Shown in pieces: positions 1 to 10,220 of a DNA stretch of 64,000 nt (its first letter is position 1; each line of letters opens with the position of its first letter). The notes beneath the pieces are model-generated. The model was not told the DNA's origin. It searched no databases and worked only from the letters and a program-made list of their open reading frames with translations. Source of the stretch: Macrothele yani (lineage: Eukaryota; Arthropoda; Arachnida; Araneae; Macrothelidae); contig CM077013.1 in assembly GCA_039090855.1 (NCBI GenBank), positions 140,389,240 through 140,453,239 of the forward strand, written 5' to 3'. Position numbers and translations under genes: made by a program.

Positions 1-429
1 CAACAACTTTTAACTTTTGAACCTGTGTCTTGTTGATATCATGTCAAACCTGAGAACAACAGGAAACTGTAGAAGTTTAAACTAAAATGGAAGGTCAGAT
101 AAGACGATTAGAATGCGTGGAATAAAATAATGGTCTCTTGCAGGACCAATCATAATAGTAGCTCCGATGACATCTAACATGAGTTTATTAATAGTCAGTC
201 GTGCTCCATTGTAGAGTATAAGGAGGTGATCAGATTGTATTACAACAAAATAAATGAAATCTTAAGATGATGTGGGACAATGCGCAAACGGAAGAATAAC
301 AATATTAAGCTTTGAAAAAATGAAACGGCAGAAAATTCACAATTTCCTCTCATTTCATTTCATACATTCAATTTACATTTCATTAAAATATACTGCCTCT
401 CTAAAAAAACGCGGAACTGCTATTTTTTA

Positions 430-870
430 AATAATGGAACTATTCATAGCACATAGTAACACATGGTAAGCAGCGGTGTGAAACGCACGTTTATGTGCGG
501 CGGAAGGATACACTCGACATTTTTGGTAGTCAAACAGAGTGAACAACAAAATCAAATTTTAAATTGTAAATTGTGCGGGTTAAGTCGAATTCGAAATCAT
601 GATTGAAGAAACTTTTTCAAAATCTTCCCGTCAAAATAACTTGGAAATTTATAGCGAGCAGTAACACGCGCGGAGATCCGTGGCCTGAAACTTAAATAAA
701 TCTGCAGACAAATGGGATGGAAGGATCTAACGCGGTAAACAGAAAGATCAAATTCCTAATTGTAAATAGCACGCGTTATGTCAATAATTAGGTTTCTTCA
801 ACCATTGTAATAATGGTTGAAGAAACCTAATAACAATCTTCCCAGACTATATTTAAGAAGGGGGGTGAGG
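430..870 (+). repeat. Degenerate ~200-bp tandem repeat units, block 1
   Basis: Diverged units share an 'agtaacac' motif (455, 660), an 'aatcttccc' motif (625, 836), 'gtcgaattcgaaa' and 'aaattgtaaatt'. The same motif order recurs at 2060-2400, so an older array appears to have been split by the SINE-bearing stretch between them. No coding capacity is seen. Positions 1-430 hold nothing I can identify. Confidence 0.55.
787..831. repeat. Perfect 20-bp hairpin
   Basis: The arms at 787-806 and 812-831 are perfect inverted copies of each other around a 5-base loop. The hairpin is unchanged in the duplicate at 20512-20556. It sits in one of the degenerate ~200-bp repeats and looks like a local inverted duplication. 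It has no T-run and no gene context that would make it a terminator. Confidence 0.85.
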
Positions 871-1041
871 GGGTGGACAGTATTTGGAACCCAGTATTAA
901 TGGCCCATCTAGGATTTCACTATGGGTGGCCGAATAAAAATATCCAGGAGAAAACATTCCCAAATTATGCTGAGGAAGCCATTACAATATACCAGCCATA
1001 TTGAAGTGTGTTCATGATTCTTCATGGATGAATCACTGTTA

Positions 1042-1273
1042 GGCCACCCCAGTGGCGCAGTGGTCTAAGCGATATCGTCTGTGCATTCGTCCAAAAGGGG
1101 TCCGGGTTCGAATCCCGGTGAGGCATGGATGTTGTGTTTGTCGTATGGCACTAGCTCTCTCCCTTCGCTGGAACCAGTGACCCTAAATTAGGGACGGGCG
1201 ACTGCTTATAGCCCATTGAGTTGCTCACGGTGGTCGTTTAACCTCCAAAAAAAAAAAAAAAAAAAAGAAGAAG
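1042..1273 (+). mobile_element. tRNA-derived SINE, full length
   Basis: The head resembles a tRNA gene, with an RNA polymerase III A box (gtggcgcagtggtctaagcg) and B box (gggttcgaatcccggt). A ~120-bp family-specific body follows, ending 'ttgctcacggtggtcgtt', and then an A-rich tail. The same element occurs about twelve times in this window, counting the duplicated copies once. An 11-bp target-site duplication with one mismatch flanks this copy (1031-1041 and 1274-1284). The element is non-coding and would depend on a LINE reverse transcriptase. Confidence 0.93.
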
Positions 1274-1334
1274 AATCAGTGTTAACCAAAAAAAAAAAAA
1301 AAAAAAAGAAGAAGAAGAAGAATCAGTGTTAACC
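1274..1334 (+). repeat. Repeated SINE tail plus target-site duplication
   Basis: The A-run, the (GAA)n stretch and the 'aatcagtgttaacc' flank of the SINE are repeated once more in direct orientation. The two window copies differ in A-run length and GAA number here, showing slippage. Confidence 0.75.
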
Positions 1335-1470
1335 AAAAAAAAAAAAAAAAAAAAAAATATGTAAAAATGCATGGCTGAAAAATGAATACCAGTTCGTTTC
1401 TGTTTTATTCCCCATCACCTCAGGGTTCAGCTTGTTGAAATTATATAAAAGTAGTGGACAAAATAATGTG

Positions 1471-1700
1471 GCCGCCCCGGTGGCGCAGTGGTCTAAGCGA
1501 TGGCCTCTGATCATTCGTCCGAACGGGGTCCGGGTTCGAATCCCGGTGAGGCATGGATGTTGTGTTTGTCTTACGGTACTGGCTCTCTCCCTTCCCTGGA
1601 ACCAGTGACCCTAAATTAGGGACGGGCGACTGCTTATAGCCCATTGAGTTGCTCACGGTGGTCGTTAAAAATCCAATCAAAAAAAAAAAAAAAAAAAAAA
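1471..1700 (+). mobile_element. tRNA-derived SINE, full length
   Basis: Same family as 1042-1273, with intact A and B boxes and a ~20-base A tail. Only a possible 6-base flank repeat ('aatgtg') is visible. The downstream gap up to 2060 shows no gene. Confidence 0.93.
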
Positions 1701-2059
1701 TGTGATCCAAATATCATGACTCAAACGAATTCTTAATGCATGAAAATTTCCCCCAATTACAGATGTGTACAAAAAATTTCTGCGATGCTTTTGAAAGATT
1801 TCAGGATAGGCCGAGGGCTACTATACTTTTTGTGGACTCCTCCTAAAAAAGTGGAAAGAAATGGAAAATTTCTTCAAAAGGCAGTTTCTTATAGTTTTCG
1901 CTGTGCTATCTGCAAAACAAAACAAATCAACAACAACAACAACAAAAAAAAAAGAAAAACCTATAGAACTCTGTCAATTCTTCAAGCACCCTGCATAATT
2001 TTGAGACCCTTTGAAAATGCGGGACCCGGGGCTACAGCCCCCTTAGCTCCCTCTTAAAT

Positions 2060-2400
2060 GGGCTCAGATCTTCCCGTAAAAAAGCGTGGAGCTGTATGTA
2101 GAGTGCGTAGTAACACAATGAGTGCCGCGGTCTGAGAAACGTAAACAAAGGCCGGCGAATTTCCCGCGCTTTGTTTACATTTTCTTTTTTAATTGTGGGA
2201 GAAGGACGCACTTCGGAAGTCTAACACAGTAGACATCAAGATCAAATTGTAAATTGTTAATCGTGCTCGTTACGTCGAATTCGAAACAAAGATTCAAGAA
2301 GCTTAATCAATATCTTCCCGCAGAAATATCTTGGAATTTCTTATAGTGCGTTGTAACACACGGAAAGTCGTGGACTAAAACACGTAAACAAACCCGCCTG
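2060..2400 (+). repeat. Degenerate ~200-bp tandem repeat units, block 2
   Basis: Units carry 'atcttcccg' at about 2067 and 2313 and 'gtaacac' at about 2110 and 2349, in the same order as block 1. An inverted pair of 'aaacaaag/ctttgttt' motifs lies at about 2143-2187. Confidence 0.55.
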
Positions 2401-2406
2401 CAACTA

Positions 2407-2669
2407 CACTGTTAAAAAATTTGTGGTAGGTTGTACCAAAAACTGGTGCTACACCAGCTGCACCGCTTTTGAGAAAAGATACACCAACGTGTTTTGCTAA
2501 CAAATTCCACCAACGTGGTTCAACTTTTTACCACGTTATGGTACAAGGTTGCACCATGTTTTGGGTTGGTTATTTTTGCACCACAGAATGGTGTATCTTT
2601 TTCTAAAAAAGTGGTACAGCTGGTTATCACCAGTTTTTGGTGCAACATATCACAAAATTTTTAACAGTG
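2407..2669. mobile_element. TA-target MITE with long inverted repeats
   Basis: This 263-bp element begins 'cactgttaaaaaat' and ends with its diverged inverse. The terminal inverted repeats run about 80 bp, and a TA dinucleotide flanks each side (2405-2406 and 2670-2671). A TA target and no coding capacity suggest a non-autonomous Tc1/mariner relative. The duplicate is at 22125-22387. Confidence 0.85.
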
Positions 2670-2671
2670 TA

Positions 2672-3409
2672 CGGAGAAATGGCACGTGTCAGATTTCGGA
2701 AGTACACCCCAAAAATTTCAGCGCAACCTATTAATATCGTCGTTCCTATTCTCCCTCATAGGTTTACAGTATAAGTCTGCCTCGATTAAGCCACCCGTAA
2801 ATGTGCGAAAGTTTGGCACAAGTAAGTTGTCACGTCAATTAAAAAACGCATTTTTGTTATGGCTTTTATTACATTTAGCATCAGGTTCTAGTACGCCAGA
2901 TTGCAATGATATATTGTTACGTTTATGTAAAACGTAATGAAATAATGTTCGGCGATAGTGGAGTAAAATATTGTTGCGTAACAATGAAATTACCTACTCT
3001 TGCGTCAGTTCACGGAACGAACAGATTTCAACAATTTTTAAATGCTTTAAAAAGTAATAAATTAATTAAAAATTGTAACGTATATTCTATTTAAACTTTC
3101 CTTTTGAGTTTCTTTTTCTATGTAAATTTGAGTTCGTTCTGTCAGACGTTTTCAAATCTTAACGTTATGTCTTTTCCCTCAAACGAGAATGATGTTGGCA
3201 ACACACTGAGGCCGGAACAAGTGACGTATATGCGGCAGGAGAAGAACGATCGATAAAAAGGCAATGCAGAGGTTGTTTAAGGGGATTGATGTTATTGACG
3301 ATAGACGTGCTGTTATACTGTGTTTGGATGTTAAATCAGTGATACTGTATTGAGTACGCCAATAAACAGGATGTGAGTGTGGAGTACAAACCATGCAAGA
3401 AAAATAAAC
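2672..3409. other. AT-rich DNA without recognisable gene
   Basis: Short open frames occur here (2686-2937, 2906-3094) but show no domain, no low-complexity bias and no homology I recognise. I see no other structure. Confidence 0.5.
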
Positions 3410-3625
3410 TTTTTTTTTTATTGGAGGTATAACGACCACCGTGAGCAACTCAATGTGCTATAAGCTGTCGCCCGTCCCTAATTTATGGTCACTGGTTCCA
3501 GGGAAGGGAGAGAGCCAGTGCCGTAAGGCAAACACAACATACATGCCTCACCGGGATTCGAACACGGACCCCTTTCGGACGAATGATCAGAAGCCATCGC
3601 TTAGACAACTGAGCCACAGGGGCGG
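3410..3625 (-). mobile_element. tRNA-derived SINE, antisense
   Basis: Same SINE family in reverse orientation: T-run, body, then B box and A box complements. A 6-bp flank repeat 'ataaac' lies at 3404-3409 and 3626-3631. The A box is slightly mutated. Confidence 0.92.
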
Positions 3626-3810
3626 ATAAACGTATTTGTAAGTACTACAATTGACCTCTTTCTTGTAATGTGTATGTGTACCTTCTAATATTACATTGAC
3701 TTTAGCACACATAACGTAATTATTGACGTAAGAACAGCGAAAAAACATTTAAAAACAGTTACAGCGAAAAAACAATTACGTTATAAAATCAGTAAATTCG
3801 TATATATAAA

Positions 3811-4519
3811 AACAAGTTAGTAAAATCATGCAATGATACGCATTCCAACATACCAGAAATCATTACTCAAGTTATAAGAATAATGGCTGTAAAAATAAAT
3901 CTCGGTCCTATGTCCTGACCTTTGACCCCATATCGATGATATTCAACAGAGCCGGTTAAGTGTACTTCCGTTACAACATACTAAAGTTTTGTCTCAATCG
4001 AAGCATTTTTACGTAAGTTATGAAGCATAAGGGCGATGGAATGAATCCCGCTCCTATGACCTGATCTTTGACCGCATTTCGTCCATTTTCAATAGAGTTC
4101 GTCCACAGGTAGTCCCCTACCACATACTAAACTTTCGTCGAAATCGAACCATTTTTACGCAAGTTATGACACATAAGGGCAATGGAATGGATCCCGCTCC
4201 TATGTCATGACCTTCGACCGCATTTCGCCCATTTTCAATAGGATGCGTCCTCAGGTAGCCCCTACCACACCCTAAACTTTCACCGAAATCGAACCATTTT
4301 TGCGCAAGTTATGACGCATAAGGGTAATGGAATGGATTCCGCTCCTATGTCCTGACCTTTTACCCCATTTCGCCGATTTTCCCTAGGGTTCGTCCCCAGG
4401 TAGTCCCTTACCATATGCTAAAATTTCATCGAAATCGAACTATTATTACGCGAGTTATCGTGCGGACGGGCAGACAGAGAGACGGACAAAGCTGGAGCAT
4501 ATACGGTTGGAAAGCGTAA
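3811..4519 (-). repeat. R repeat: ~145-bp units with DR1 motif
   Basis: Inverse copy of a dispersed family seen also at 6084, 7407, 34165, 50484 and 53895. One end carries 'ccaaccgtaggttgaagaag' (here inverted, about 4495-4515) followed by a gtctgt-rich stretch. Several ~145-bp direct units follow, each with a 'ggggtcaaaggtcagg' core, and the other end is 'gcattgcatgattttacta'. This copy has an exact DR1 core at 3916-3928 (minus strand). No coding capacity is seen and the transposition mechanism is unknown. Confidence 0.85.
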
Positions 4520-6083
4520 AAAAAAAAAAAAAAAAAAAAAGACTCCGAAATGCATCAAGCCCACGTAACTGCAGTGTGCATGCCAAATTTTAAGTCTCCA
4601 AGTTCAGTAGTTTCCTCTGTAGGTGACCAACAGGCAGACTGACAGGGGGTTAACTTTATTGATATAGATTTCATTTTTCTTTATTTTAACTTTGCCGTAC
4701 AGAGAAATTGTTCACTGGTGCAGTAAATTAACAAAAGGAACGAAAATACATGGCGAAATTTGCATCTGTATTAGTGGATGGATATAGTTTGTTGTTTAAC
4801 ACAGATTGCCTTTCTCCTCCCCAGATGACAATACAAAAGATGGAAAAAAGAAAATTCGTATTGTAGAACCCTGTGGAGTCCAGCACGTGCTAGAAAGTTA
4901 CACGTGGGTGTCCTTTGAGTTTAGTTGTGACACAAGATGACAGATTAGTGTTATTCCGCTTGACCATTGTTCACAGATGAAACTGAAAAACAAATTACAA
5001 TGGACTTACGACACCGAACAATACGTTTGTCAAATAAGGAAACAAAGGATCTTCTGCCACAGAAAAGTTTTCCAAGTCTGTCTGACCTGCGATTGTGTTT
5101 TACCTTCATAATCTTCAAACAAAAAAAGGTGACGTACCTGGGTGAATGCGAGTCTTTTTTTTTTTTTTAAATATCTTAATTGTTGTAACAATGCAAAGAC
5201 TTGCAATGTATGAAGAAACGGTTCCAATTGTTTGTAAAATCCTCTTTTTTATTTTAAGAGAAAAGGAATAATACGCTTAGCATTTTTCCTCCCTTTTTGT
5301 AACAGAAGTAGTTGAAGTTGAAAAATTCGAAGCTACATATGCATGCTGATAAGCTGATGAACCGAGACGTTCGTATAAACGTAATGAAGTAATTACTAAG
5401 TTGCTCGGAGTAGACGACCATGACTAACAGAGTTCAAATTGGTCACGGATAAAGATTTGCTCCAAATAGTCCTGAATCATTTTCCTAAATAAATAAAAAA
5501 AAATTATGATAATGAGGGGATTGTTAAAAAATGACTAAAGGAAAAGCGGATGTGATACATAAAATGCATAGAATTAAAACAACAACAACAAAAAACTGTG
5601 GTAGTGTTGAAGAGAAACTAGCACTTATTTTTGATGCATTATTGAAGCTTTCACGTAGTTCCGAAAGTTGTAACCCGTATCGCTTCACCGTGTTCTCATA
5701 CAGCCGCCTCACACCCAACATGAAGAGGTAACTTAGCGTGAATTTCACGCGGAGTATTTTTACAAACAAAAAACAAAAATTTCAATTCAGTAATAATACG
5801 AAGTTTTCAGTGGCGTATCTTGGATCCGAGACTTAAGCTATATCACCAGCCCCCTCCTCCAATATTGTTTTTTTCAATTGTGAAGTTTGTTTTTCAGTTA
5901 TTAAGTAATAGAGGTAATTTTTTTCCCTAAATTTTAGGTACATTCTATTGCTAACGTAATACCAAATACTTATGAAGATTTAACACTTTACGTATTGAAT
6001 AGTTTATTTGTACATGAACTCCATTCTTCTTTCCTTTTGTGAACTTGAGTGTTACGTTTTCATAGTTTCTTCCTAGTACTTTC
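4520..6083. other. AT-rich DNA without recognisable gene
   Basis: Besides A and T runs (4519-4540, 5155-5170) and short open frames with no domain signature, I see nothing that can be named. Position ~5811 begins 'cagtggcgtatcttgg', similar to hAT-type termini, but no partner end was found. Confidence 0.5.
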
Positions 6084-6580
6084 TTACCCTTTCCAACCGT
6101 AGGTTGAAGAAGCGTATATGCTCCAGCTTTTTCCGTCCGTCTGTCGGCACGATAACTCACGTAAAAATGGTTCGATTTCGATGAAATTTTATTATGTGGT
6201 AGGGGACCACTGGGGACGAACCCTAATAAAAATGGGACAAATGGGGTTAAAGGTCACGACATAGGAGTGGGATCCATTCCATTGCCTTTATGCCTCATAA
6301 CTTGCGTAAATATGGTTCGATTTCAATGAAATTTTAGTATGTGGTAGGGGACCGCCTGGGGACGAACTCTATTGAAAATGGGTGAAGTGGGATTAAAGGC
6401 CAGGACATAGGAGCGGGATGCATTCCATTGCCCTTATGCGTCATAACTTGCGTAAAAATGTTTCGATTTCGATGAAATAAAAAAAAATAAGTAAAAAAGG
6501 TCCTTATTGAAAATGGAACAAATGGGGTCAAAGGTCAGGGCATGGGATCAGGTCCATTCCACCGCCCTTATACCATGCTA
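6084..6580 (+). repeat. R repeat, truncated by a MITE
   Basis: Starts with the family's 'ccaaccgtaggttgaagaag' end and contains three units at about 145-bp spacing ('ttcgattt' cores near 6170, 6315 and 6461). An exact GGGTCA-A-AGGTCA motif lies at 6525-6537. The TTAA MITE at 6585 interrupts it, and I do not see it resume afterwards. Confidence 0.85.
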
Positions 6581-6584
6581 TTAA

Positions 6585-7022
6585 GGTGGACGTCAAGTAA
6601 TTTTGCTTCCTATATTTCCAATGGAAAAACTTTTCTACCCATTTCCTTCACAATTAGTGTGTTCATAAGGATGGAAATTTGAACATCGATTAAAATAACT
6701 TCATATTATAACTTGGAATACTTAACGTTTTCTAAAACATAATCATAATTATATTTAAAAACAATAACGTTTCCTTTGGTGGTGTTGAAACCAGAAAAAA
6801 GATGGCGCAACTTGTACTTTGATGGCGTCAGTAGACAAATAAATGTTGGATTGTAAAATTATGGCTATGTTTTAGAAAATATTAAGTATCCCAAGTTATA
6901 AAATGAAGCTATTTTAATCGATGTTCAAATTTTCATCCTTGGGAACGCATTAATTGTGAAGAAAATGAGTACAGAAATGTTTCCATTGGAAGTATAGGAA
7001 GCAAAATTACTTGACGTCCACC
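6585..7022. mobile_element. TTAA-target MITE (piggyBac-like)
   Basis: This 438-bp palindromic element has arms of about 165 bp, starts 'ggtggacgtcaag' and ends with the inverse. TTAA flanks both sides (6581-6584 and 7023-7026). TTAA targeting is typical of piggyBac-mobilised elements, although the GGTGG ends are not classic. Other copies lie at 26298, 31618, 38632 and 39073. Confidence 0.88.
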
Positions 7023-7237
7023 TTAAAGGAGCAATTCTTGTATCTATGAAAATTTTATTTTGAAAACGGCTCTAAGGATTTTGATGAAAGTCGTTAACCT
7101 ACCGTTTTCCGGTACTAGAAATCGATTTAGCTTGATCTTGACTTTTGGAAAATTCGTTAAGTGAGTTAAATAACCACCTCGAATTACCACGTTTTCAGTG
7201 TCATGGCGTCGTTCCATTAATGTAACCCATGCTTAGA

Positions 7238-7405
7238 AATCTTATGACGTCACAAGCTCGCGAATTAGATGTTGGCGCGCGGTCACGCCATCTGACTCAT
7301 TGCGTCACGCGTTGTGTGTGGATCATATTAAAGCTTTATGACGTCACACTCTTTCGAGCAGACGGTCGCGATTCACATCTGCCTCATTACGTCACGCGTT
7401 GGGTG
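7238..7405 (+). repeat. Two-copy ~98-bp direct repeat rich in CRE-like motifs
   Basis: 'ttatgacgtcaca' occurs at about 7241 and 7339, and 'cgtcacgcgttg' ends both units. This gives two palindromic TGACGTCA sites and two ACGTCA/GCGTCA half-sites in 170 bp. No gene is adjacent, so function is unknown. Confidence 0.6.
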
Positions 7406-7406
7406 C

Positions 7407-7936
7407 GTATGCCCGTCCGCACTATAACTCACGTAATAATCGCTCGATTTCGATGAAATTTTAGTATGTTGTAGGAGACCACCTGAGAAGGAACCCTATT
7501 GAAAGTGAACGAAATGGGGTCAAAGGTCAGGGCATAGGAGCGGGATCCATTCCACTGCTCTTATGCCTCATAACTGACGTAAAAAAGGTTCGATTTCGAT
7601 GAAAGTTTAGAATTAGGTAGGAGACCACCTGGGAACAAACCCATTTGAAAATGGGCAAAGTGGGGTCAAAGGTTTAGATCACAGGAGCGGGATTTATTCC
7701 ATAGCCCTTATGCTTCATAACTTACGTAAAAATGCTTCTATTGCGACAAAACTTTATCATTCTATTTTGGAGATATACTGAACCGGTTCTGTTGAATAAC
7801 ATCGAAATGGGATCGAAGGTCAGGGCACAGGACCGAGATTTATTCCACAGCCATTATCCTCATACCTTGAGTAATGATTCCTGGTATGTTTGAAAGCGTA
7901 TTATAATCAATGCATTGCATGATTTTACTAACTTGT
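7407..7936 (+). repeat. R repeat, 3'-complete
   Basis: Contains three units, an exact DR1 motif at 7517-7529 and a degenerate one near 7662. It runs to the family's 3' end 'gcattgcatgattttacta'. The 5' gtctgt segment is missing. Its last part overlaps the end of the hAT open frame below. Confidence 0.85.
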
Positions 7937-8322
7937 TTATATTTATAAAGAAAGTTTTTCTCTTTTGACAAAAAAATCAAGTTTCTCAAGTGTACGTGTC
8001 CTTGTGCGGCTCTAAAATATGTCTTGATTCTTTTTAAAGCAGAAAAACTTATTTCGGAAGTTGTTGATGGAAACTTTAATATCAGCTCTGCTAATCTGCA
8101 CACCTCACTAAACACAATCTCCAATTTATTCAATTTTATGTAAGAAGTAATATTTCTTAGTGATTTCTTTTTGTATTCATCAAAGAAATAAAACACCTTT
8201 AGTTCATTTTTGAGTCGAACTCTATCAATATTCCATGCATAAGGTTCTTTAATTTCTGACAGAAGATGCTTAGGAAAGCTTTCAAAAATTTTATCAAAAC
8301 AGTTGAAATTCAGTAAAGCCAC
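7840..8322 (-). pseudogene. hAT transposase C-terminal (dimerisation) fragment
   Basis: An uninterrupted 160-residue frame. Residues about 75-125 match the hAT C-terminal dimerisation region of the ZMYM/DUF4371-type transposases: 'ELILKFPSTTSEISFSALKR' followed by IKTYFR and a later LSKEK. A full hAT transposase is about 600-800 residues, so only the C-terminus remains, and the RNaseH-like catalytic domain is absent. The last ~35 residues are read from the adjoining R repeat rather than from hAT sequence. The frame is identical in the duplicate at 27553-28035. No promoter or partner gene is visible. It is probably a relic that has not yet been interrupted. Confidence 0.8.
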
Positions 8323-8813
8323 GAATTAAAAATATGATTTTAATTCACTGACACTTCACACAACTGAAACAATTCTCGCGAAACATGTGCTATTATGGGC
8401 GGAAGCATGAGGGTGACGAACGGGTAGTCCTAAGACAAAGTCTTCTCTCTTTTTGAGCGAACCCTTGCCCAACGCAATGGCTCACACACTCTTCACCCGC
8501 TCCTTCATGTTGTTATGGAAACACCAGCTGGTTATCGCACGGAAGGTCTTCGAATCACACAGCGAAGACTGGTAGAGATGGTTGCGTCACGATGACACCA
8601 TCCCTCCACTAAGAGCCTCGTTAGTCCTTGTTCGCCAGACCGATTCTCTTAGTCAAAAGAAGTGAATCCGCACATGTGTTTTTTCCGCAGCGAAAGCATC
8701 GGCATATCGTAATACCATAGATAACTGACTTTTCTTTGTGTATATCTATGACTTTTATTTTTGCATTCTCTGGGCTTCGCAGCTAGCCTTGAATATACGA
8801 CACTGAATATATA
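8323..8813. other. Unclassified repeat-like DNA
   Basis: Positions about 8420-8480 (tagtcctaagacaaagtc... gagcgaacccttgc) resemble 14385-14435, so an unclassified dispersed repeat is likely. No gene is seen. Confidence 0.4.
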
Positions 8814-8992
8814 CACAATATTGACAAAAGTCACCGGACACCCCTTCAAAAACAAATGAATGGATCCGCTGCGCTGTTAAAATGCGCGGTACAGTTGCAA
8901 ACGGTATAAAAACAAGCCTGCAGCTGACCGCGATCATATCGCACTGTGGGATTGAGTAAAAATGTCACGGCTGGAGAGAACTGACTTTGAGA
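8814..8992 (+). mobile_element. Tc1 element, 5' 179 bp only
   Basis: Left terminal repeat (cacaatattgacaaaagtca) and the first 11 transposase codons (from ATG at 8962), cut off at the duplication breakpoint. The complete element is at 28527-29758. Confidence 0.9.
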
Positions 8993-9026
8993 TCCCTGCA
9001 ACCCCCCCTGCGTGGGTTGCAGGGAT
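8992..9026. repeat. Inverted repeat exactly at the duplication joint
   Basis: The 13-bp arms 8992-9004 and 9014-9026 (atccctgcaaccc and its inverse) flank a 9-base spacer. The left arm starts on the last base of identity with the other copy. It looks like a templated, snap-back insertion at an end-joining junction. Confidence 0.8.
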
Positions 9027-10220
9027 TATCAGTACGCCCATGGAAATGCGCAACAAAAATGAATACAGTTTATAAGACGTGACAACACAAGTCGATTTTT
9101 TTGTTTTCCGTTTTACCGTTGAATTTATCACCTATAACTAATAGAATCTAGTTGAGATCTTATATTTGCCCTACCAAGTACAGTCAAAATCTGTACATTA
9201 TTATTGTGTACAGAAGACACGTCATGCTTCTGAATTTTGTAGGCAAAATGTCATAAATTCGGGAAGCAAAGTACAGCATTTTTATATCGCAGCCGCATAT
9301 TCATTCATTTTTATTAAGGATGTCTCAAAAATCACTGACACATTTTAAAAATTTATTTTTAAAAACTGTTAGGGATATGGACATAATTTTTGTAGATTTT
9401 GTTAACTTATCTGTACTTAAGATTGTCTTTGTTTCAGCATTAGGGTTCATCTTCAACCCTTTTTTGTACACAATGTCTCGTAGACTTAATGAGGGTTCAT
9501 CTTCTACCATTTTGTAAACATTTGCTCGTAGCTTTGTAATGTTTGAAATTTTGAGCACAAATAAAAGCAGCCCATGGCAAATACATGCCACAATTGTTAT
9601 TCCGAAAAAATGTTAATTTTTTTAATTCAATTTATCTGTCTCGAAAGCATTCCAATTTGGCGTTAGATGGTGCGATAAGTTAGCATAACAGTGTTTCTGT
9701 CTGGAACCAACGAAATCTCTTATTTCTGTCTGATTTTTCTAATTATCTGAGCCAAATAGAAATCAATGAATAGGGGCAAAAGTGAGATTGGAATCTTGTC
9801 TTCTATAGATCATCTTAAATCCTACTGTATGTTCCTTTTTTAAAGAGAAAATGTGTACATTAGCAGAGAACCTCTGAATTTCAGCTATAGAAACCCCGCC
9901 TACTTACTGGGCTCGGCTCCCAAATAACGTCATCGGTTAAAACGTAACAGCGCGTATTTTGTCTTTTCATTGTGGAGCCAACGAGAGACCGCTTCCATTC
10001 TGAATATGATGAGGTCTGCAGCGATTCCCTGACGCCAACTTCTGGGACAGTCACTCAAGACGTAAAAACCACGCCCAAGGAGTGTTTCTTGCGCCACCTA
10101 TCGCAGAAGATGAACCCTAACACTCATTCAAAGACAGCCTTAAAGAAGTTTGTTTTTTTGTGTTTCCCAAATAGGTCATTAGGTGGCGCTACTGATGCAA
10201 TCGCAAGGTTAGTTGAAAAA

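Larger units (their letters stand above)
1..8992. repeat. Left copy of a large tandem duplication
   Basis: This stretch recurs at 19726-28705 almost base for base. Reading the two side by side I see only four substitutions (3226, 4242, 7076 and 7207 in this copy); the other differences are homopolymer or simple-repeat length changes and a 2-bp indel near 2136. Identity ends abruptly at 8992, inside the first 180 bp of a Tc1 element that is complete in the other copy. The left limit is cut by the window edge. The simplest reading is a tandem duplication with unit 8993-28705. An assembly artefact that joined two haplotypes is the main alternative. Confidence 0.95.

Noticed and set aside
1441..1710. 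A recurring ~70-residue antisense reading (…TTVSNSMGYKQSPVPNLGSL…) at 1441, 3441, 10878, 14995, 17879, 40172 and elsewhere, looking like a conserved protein family
   Set aside because: It is the reverse strand of the SINE body; repetition comes from SINE copies, not from a gene.
1740..2057. 105-residue frame, repeated in the second block at 21460-21777
   Set aside because: No domain, Asn/Lys stretch from a CAA/AAA repeat, and length changes between the two copies; it is conserved only because the DNA is duplicated.
5524..5769. Overlapping frames on both strands (66 and 81 residues)
   Set aside because: Short, compositionally AT-biased, no recognised motif and no supporting context.
5811..5835. 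hAT-like end 'cagtggcgtatcttgg'
   Set aside because: No matching inverted end or 8-bp target duplication could be found nearby.
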